Source of the DNA: Devosia equisanguinis
Lineage (GTDB): Bacteria > Pseudomonadota > Alphaproteobacteria > Rhizobiales > Devosiaceae
NCBI GenBank assembly: GCA_945888565.1
Contig: CAMDAL010000153.1
Location: 1-9,060 of the forward strand
Reading direction: 5' to 3'
Length of the DNA: 9,060 nucleotides
Positions 7,255-9,060 of this stretch are shown piece by piece. The translations under genes were made by a program, and so were the position numbers. The notes under the pieces are model-generated. The model saw only the letters and a list, made by a program, of their open reading frames with translations. It had not been told where the DNA came from and searched no databases. The stretch's first letter is position 1; every line of letters starts with the position of its first letter.

Positions 7255-7616
7255 GGCCGGTCAGGGTCAGGGATGCTGTAGATCGGTCGAACCTCGATCG
7301 TGGCGAGCCGCGCCATCGGAATGCCCGCCGCAAGCCGGATCGCCTGGTTCATGTCCCGCGCCTCGATCAGGATGAAGCCGCCGAGGTGCTCCTTGGTCTC
7401 GCTGAACGGCCCGTCGGTAGTCGATATCTCGCCGCCCCGCACCTTCACGATCACTGCGGTCTCCGGACCCTGCAGCGCTTCGGCGGCGATGAAGTGACCG
7501 CTCGCGTCGAGGTCCTTGTCGTAGTTCAGCGAGTCGCGATCGAACGCGCGCCTTTCGGCCTCCGACAGTCCGCTGAAGATATCGGGTCCGCTATGGACGA
7601 GGCAGAGGTAGCGCAT
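7251..7616 (-). CDS. YCII-related DGPF-domain protein
   Basis: This 121-residue single-domain protein belongs to the YCII/DGPF family. It begins with the typical MRYLCLVH strand and carries the diagnostic TTDGPFSETKEHLGGF (66-81), with DGPF at 68-71, followed by a ferredoxin-like second half (FILIEARDMNQAIRLAAGIP, 81-100). Length is typical. The biochemical role of DGPF proteins is not established; related YCII proteins are small cytoplasmic proteins with a possible His-Asp active site. The ATG at 7616 has AAAGGG on the - strand at 7-base spacing (7624-7629). It is the first gene of an operon with the ECF42-type sigma factor, overlapping it by four bases, and has a matching promoter-like motif upstream, so it is probably a target of that sigma factor. 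Confidence 0.92.
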   Translation of the reverse strand: MRYLCLVHSGPDIFSGLSEAERRAFDRDSLNYDKDLDASGHFIAAEALQGPETAVIVKVRGGEISTTDGPFSETKEHLGGFILIEARDMNQAIRLAAGIPMARLATIEVRPIYSIPDPDRP

Positions 7617-7648
7617 CTGAGCACCCTTTCGCGTGATGGTGCCGGCTA

Positions 7649-7675
7649 GTCGAAGGGTGGCCCATCAATTCGACA
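7649..7675 (-). promoter_or_regulatory. Putative ECF42-type autoregulated promoter
   Basis: On the - strand TGTCGA (7675-7670) and CGAC (7652-7649) are separated by 17 bases and lie 33 bases upstream of the DGPF start codon. From memory, ECF42 sigma factors use TGTCGA at -35 and CG(A/T)C at -10 in front of DGPF genes, and both elements match exactly. Transcription would start near 7640, giving a leader of about 25 bases with a good ribosome binding site. The match to a published motif is recalled, not computed. Confidence 0.65.
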
Positions 7676-7696
7676 ACGGCAACGTCAGGCAATCGG

Positions 7697-7720
7697 AAAA
7701 ACCCGCCACCACTGCTGGCG
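7697..7720 (-). terminator. Rho-independent terminator of the small exported-protein gene
   Basis: On the - strand CGCCA (7720-7716) pairs with TGGCG (7708-7704) around a 7-base loop, followed by GG and a run of five T (7701-7697). The stem is short but G+C-rich and the T-run is notable in this DNA. It lies about 65 bases beyond the stop of the 93-residue gene and just before the ECF42-type promoter, insulating the two units. Confidence 0.5.
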
Positions 7721-7783
7721 CCGCACCCACCGGTGACAGCAGCGGCCGCAGCGTTCAGGCAGTTCGGGGCTTCGGACGTACCC

Positions 7784-8065
7784 TTACGGCCAGGCCGGCT
7801 TCATCGGATCCGGGATCGCCACTGGCCGTATCGCGTCGAGCTTGCTGTTGACGAAGTTACGGTCGAGCTTGCCCAGCGCCGTGTTGACCTCGACCTGCCA
7901 GTTCTGCTGCGCCGTCCGCGCCGCGATCTCGTCATTTAGGCAGATGGTCTTCTTCAACCCGTTGCGAACATAGGCGCTCGCCTGGTCATCCGGCACCGAC
8001 ACGCAATAGGCATTGGCAGCGCCGGCAGTGGCAACAATCAGCAATGTGGCGATGAGGGTGCGCAT
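7784..8065 (-). CDS. Small exported protein of unknown function, two cysteines
   Basis: I do not recognise the family. The 93-residue product starts MRTLIATLLIVATAGAANA, a clear Sec signal peptide with a positive residue, a hydrophobic core and an AxA-type cleavage site after A19. The mature protein of about 74 residues has exactly two cysteines (C21 and C42), which could form a disulfide in the periplasm, then a charged helical stretch (about 44-72, QQNWQVEVNTALGKLDRNF) and a Pro-rich end (IPDPMKPAWP). The ribosome binding site is poor: the only GGAGGGG lies about 16 bases before the ATG, and no alternative in-frame ATG, GTG or TTG lies close to it. It is divergent from the membrane protein gene starting at 8175 and has its own downstream terminator, so it is probably monocistronic. 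The signal peptide and orderly composition argue that it is real. Confidence 0.7.
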   Translation of the reverse strand: MRTLIATLLIVATAGAANAYCVSVPDDQASAYVRNGLKKTICLNDEIAARTAQQNWQVEVNTALGKLDRNFVNSKLDAIRPVAIPDPMKPAWP

Positions 8066-8174
8066 CAGGCAGATGTGGTCGCCCCTCCGGCAAACTCAAG
8101 GCCCTACAGTCGGTTTTCTACTAACTCGCATCGAACCAAACGGTGCCCTAGCATTCCGGCTGGGGAGCACTTCA

Positions 8175-8501
8175 GTGGTCAAAAGATACAGCAACGTATC
8201 CAGAATCGCGACGGCCAGGCAAGCGGCCGCACCACGATACGCCCTGCAGTGGATCGCGCCGCTGCTGGTGTCCGTGGTCTTTATCCTTGCGGCCTGCTTC
8301 CTCATCATCTTCGCGCCGCCGGACCGGGCGCAGGCCATCATCATCGTGGCCATAGGCCTGTTGATCGTGGGCGTCGGACTGGCGGGCTTCGGTGTGTTGA
8401 GGCTCAAGCTGCCCGGCATGGATCTGGCGCTTAACCGCGACGAACCCGCCGCCATGGGTCCTACCCCGCCGCCGACCGCGAAGGCCGAGCATGACAAGTA
8501 G
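8175..8501 (+). CDS. Small two-TM membrane protein of unknown function
   Basis: This is a 108-residue inner-membrane protein of no family I recognise. A basic N-terminal region (1-25) is followed by two hydrophobic helices at about 26-47 and 53-75, joined by a short APPDRAQ turn. A hydrophilic Pro-rich tail (about 85-108) ends in TAKAEHDK. A helical-hairpin topology with both ends in the cytoplasm is expected. The GTG at 8175 is chosen because GGGGAG (8162-8167) precedes it by 7 bases; the frame is open back to an ATG at 8013, but that stretch runs antisense through the exported-protein gene and shows no protein-like pattern. The last 11 bases overlap the start of the next gene, so the two are likely cotranscribed and may act together. 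Confidence 0.7.
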   Translation: MVKRYSNVSRIATARQAAAPRYALQWIAPLLVSVVFILAACFLIIFAPPDRAQAIIIVAIGLLIVGVGLAGFGVLRLKLPGMDLALNRDEPAAMGPTPPPTAKAEHDK

Positions 8502-8988
8502 TCTTGGACGGCTCGATGAACTGGTCACGTTCTGCGCTTCGACGGCCGACATCGGCGAGTGCATTGCCCGCGTCGAACTGGAACTCGAGTTGCGGCTCGG
8601 CGGGCGCCGCGCTGTGGTCTACCTGCTGGAGCGCGAGAATTGCTGGCTCGCCCGGGTAAATCAGGCGGAGCCCCGAGGGTTTCAGGACAGCCTCGACCTT
8701 TCCGAGCACCCTGCAGGCGTGCTGCGATACGATTGCCTGAGGGGGCCGACTCTGGTCGGGGCAATCCTGATTGCCCCGGACGCGAAAGGTGCCAATCCAC
8801 CTCCGGCCGATATGCACTCGTTCAACATCGTCATCGGCGTGGTGCTGTTTCTCTACAACCGGCTGGTCTCGGTCAATCTGCTCGCCAACAGCCATGCCCC
8901 GATCGATTTTCTGCAGTCGGTCAGTAATTACCCACCCCCTTGTCATCGGGGTAAATCCCTGAATCTCTGGGGCTATGGACAGAGGTGA
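8491..8988 (+). pseudogene. GAF-like protein gene, 3' end replaced by an IS66-family insertion
   Basis: The reading frame is 165 residues, but only about 1-145 appear native. Residues 18-58 (DIGECIARVELELELRLGGRRAV start, then VVYLLERENCWLARV) and 84-128 (LVGAILIAPD, then HSFNIVIGVVLFLYNRLVS) show the helix, strand, strand and long-helix rhythm of a GAF sensor domain; this is a pattern judgement, not a firm family match. After LQSVS (141-145) the frame enters DNA that looks like the left end of an IS66-family element, so the tail NYPPPCHRGKSLNLWGYGQR is IS-derived. An effector domain may have been cut off downstream. The ATG at 8491 overlaps the upstream membrane-protein gene by 11 bases, implying coupling. 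The truncated protein might still fold as a stand-alone sensor domain. If the IS boundary is wrong, this would simply be an intact small gene. Confidence 0.6.
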
Positions 8989-9060
8989 TTTGCAGCAGCT
9001 CAGCAAAGAGCAACTGATCGAGTTGGTGCTGCGGCTTCAGCGGCCCGACAAGAATTCGCG
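8924..9060 (+). mobile_element. Left end of an IS66-family insertion sequence
   Basis: The transposase start at 8975 is preceded by only about 50 bases of DNA that begins with GTAATTACCC at 8924. IS66-family termini commonly start with GTAA, which places the likely left end there, inside the preceding gene. There is no room for the accessory tnpA and tnpB genes upstream, so a single-transposase subgroup (ISBst12-like) is likelier. The right end and the target duplication lie outside the window, so the exact boundary is provisional. Confidence 0.6.
8975..9060 (+). CDS. IS66-family transposase, N-terminal fragment (runs off the window)
   Basis: The first 28 codons are visible: MDRGDLQQLSKEQLIELVLR then LQRPDKNS. 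The L-S-K-E-x-L-I-E-L-V-L-R-L-Q-R-P start is characteristic of the large transposase (TnpC-type) of IS66 elements, where it forms an N-terminal coiled-coil/leucine-zipper-like helix before the K(T/N)SR and S-K-P-P-S segments. The catalytic part lies beyond the window edge, so intactness cannot be judged. The start overlaps the end of the truncated GAF-like frame by 14 bases. There is no strong Shine-Dalgarno sequence; CTGGGG lies just upstream of the ATG. Confidence 0.78.
   Translation, partial: MDRGDLQQLSKEQLIELVLRLQRPDKNS

Noticed and set aside
8013..8174. An upstream extension of the two-TM membrane protein to an ATG at 8013
   Set aside because: The added part is antisense to the signal peptide of the exported protein and has no good ribosome binding site, whereas GTG 8175 has GGGGAG at 7-base spacing.
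1..9060. CRISPR array, tRNA, rRNA or riboswitch
   Set aside because: No regularly spaced repeats, cloverleaf-like sequence or recognisable riboswitch core was seen on either strand.

Overview
The window is GC-rich DNA (roughly two-thirds G+C by eye) with bacterial gene packing. Gene content (CUT1 sugar permeases, an FCD-type GntR regulator, an ECF42-like sigma factor with a DGPF protein, RTX and IS remnants) fits an alphaproteobacterium, probably Hyphomicrobiales. A Devosia-like source is plausible but is an inference from general family resemblance only.

Region 1 (1-5475, + strand) is a carbohydrate-utilisation operon. A strong stem-loop at the left edge precedes two MalF/MalG-type ABC permeases (96-1031, 1043-1930), a GntR/FCD regulator that overlaps the second permease by ATGA (1927-2670), and a large cytoplasmic GH38-like glycosidase (2775-5441). 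A hairpin at 5447-5475 closes the unit. The likely logic is that an oligosaccharide or glycoside is imported, cleaved inside the cell by the GH38-like enzyme, and the operon is controlled by the GntR protein. The substrate-binding protein is probably just upstream, outside the window; no ATPase gene is visible.

Region 2 (5516-6036, - strand) has no intact gene. It holds two degraded pieces side by side: the C-terminal end of an RTX/hemolysin-type calcium-binding protein, frameshifted by a 7-bp tandem duplication, and a fragment of an IS30-family transposase that starts right after the stop codon of the sigma factor gene.

Region 3 (6037-7675, - strand) is a two-gene unit: a YCII/DGPF-domain protein (7251-7616) followed by an ECF42-type sigma factor with a long C-terminal extension (6037-7254, TTG start overlapping the upstream stop). 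A TGTCGA / CGAC promoter-like pair upstream of the DGPF gene matches the motif I recall for this sigma group, suggesting autoregulation.

Region 4 (7697-8501) has a small exported two-cysteine protein on the - strand with its own terminator, divergent from a small two-TM membrane protein on the + strand. The membrane protein gene overlaps by 11 bp a gene (8491-8988) with a GAF-like appearance.

Region 5 (about 8924-9060) is the left end of an IS66-family element. It appears to have inserted into the GAF-like gene, truncating it and giving it a foreign 20-residue tail; the transposase runs off the window.
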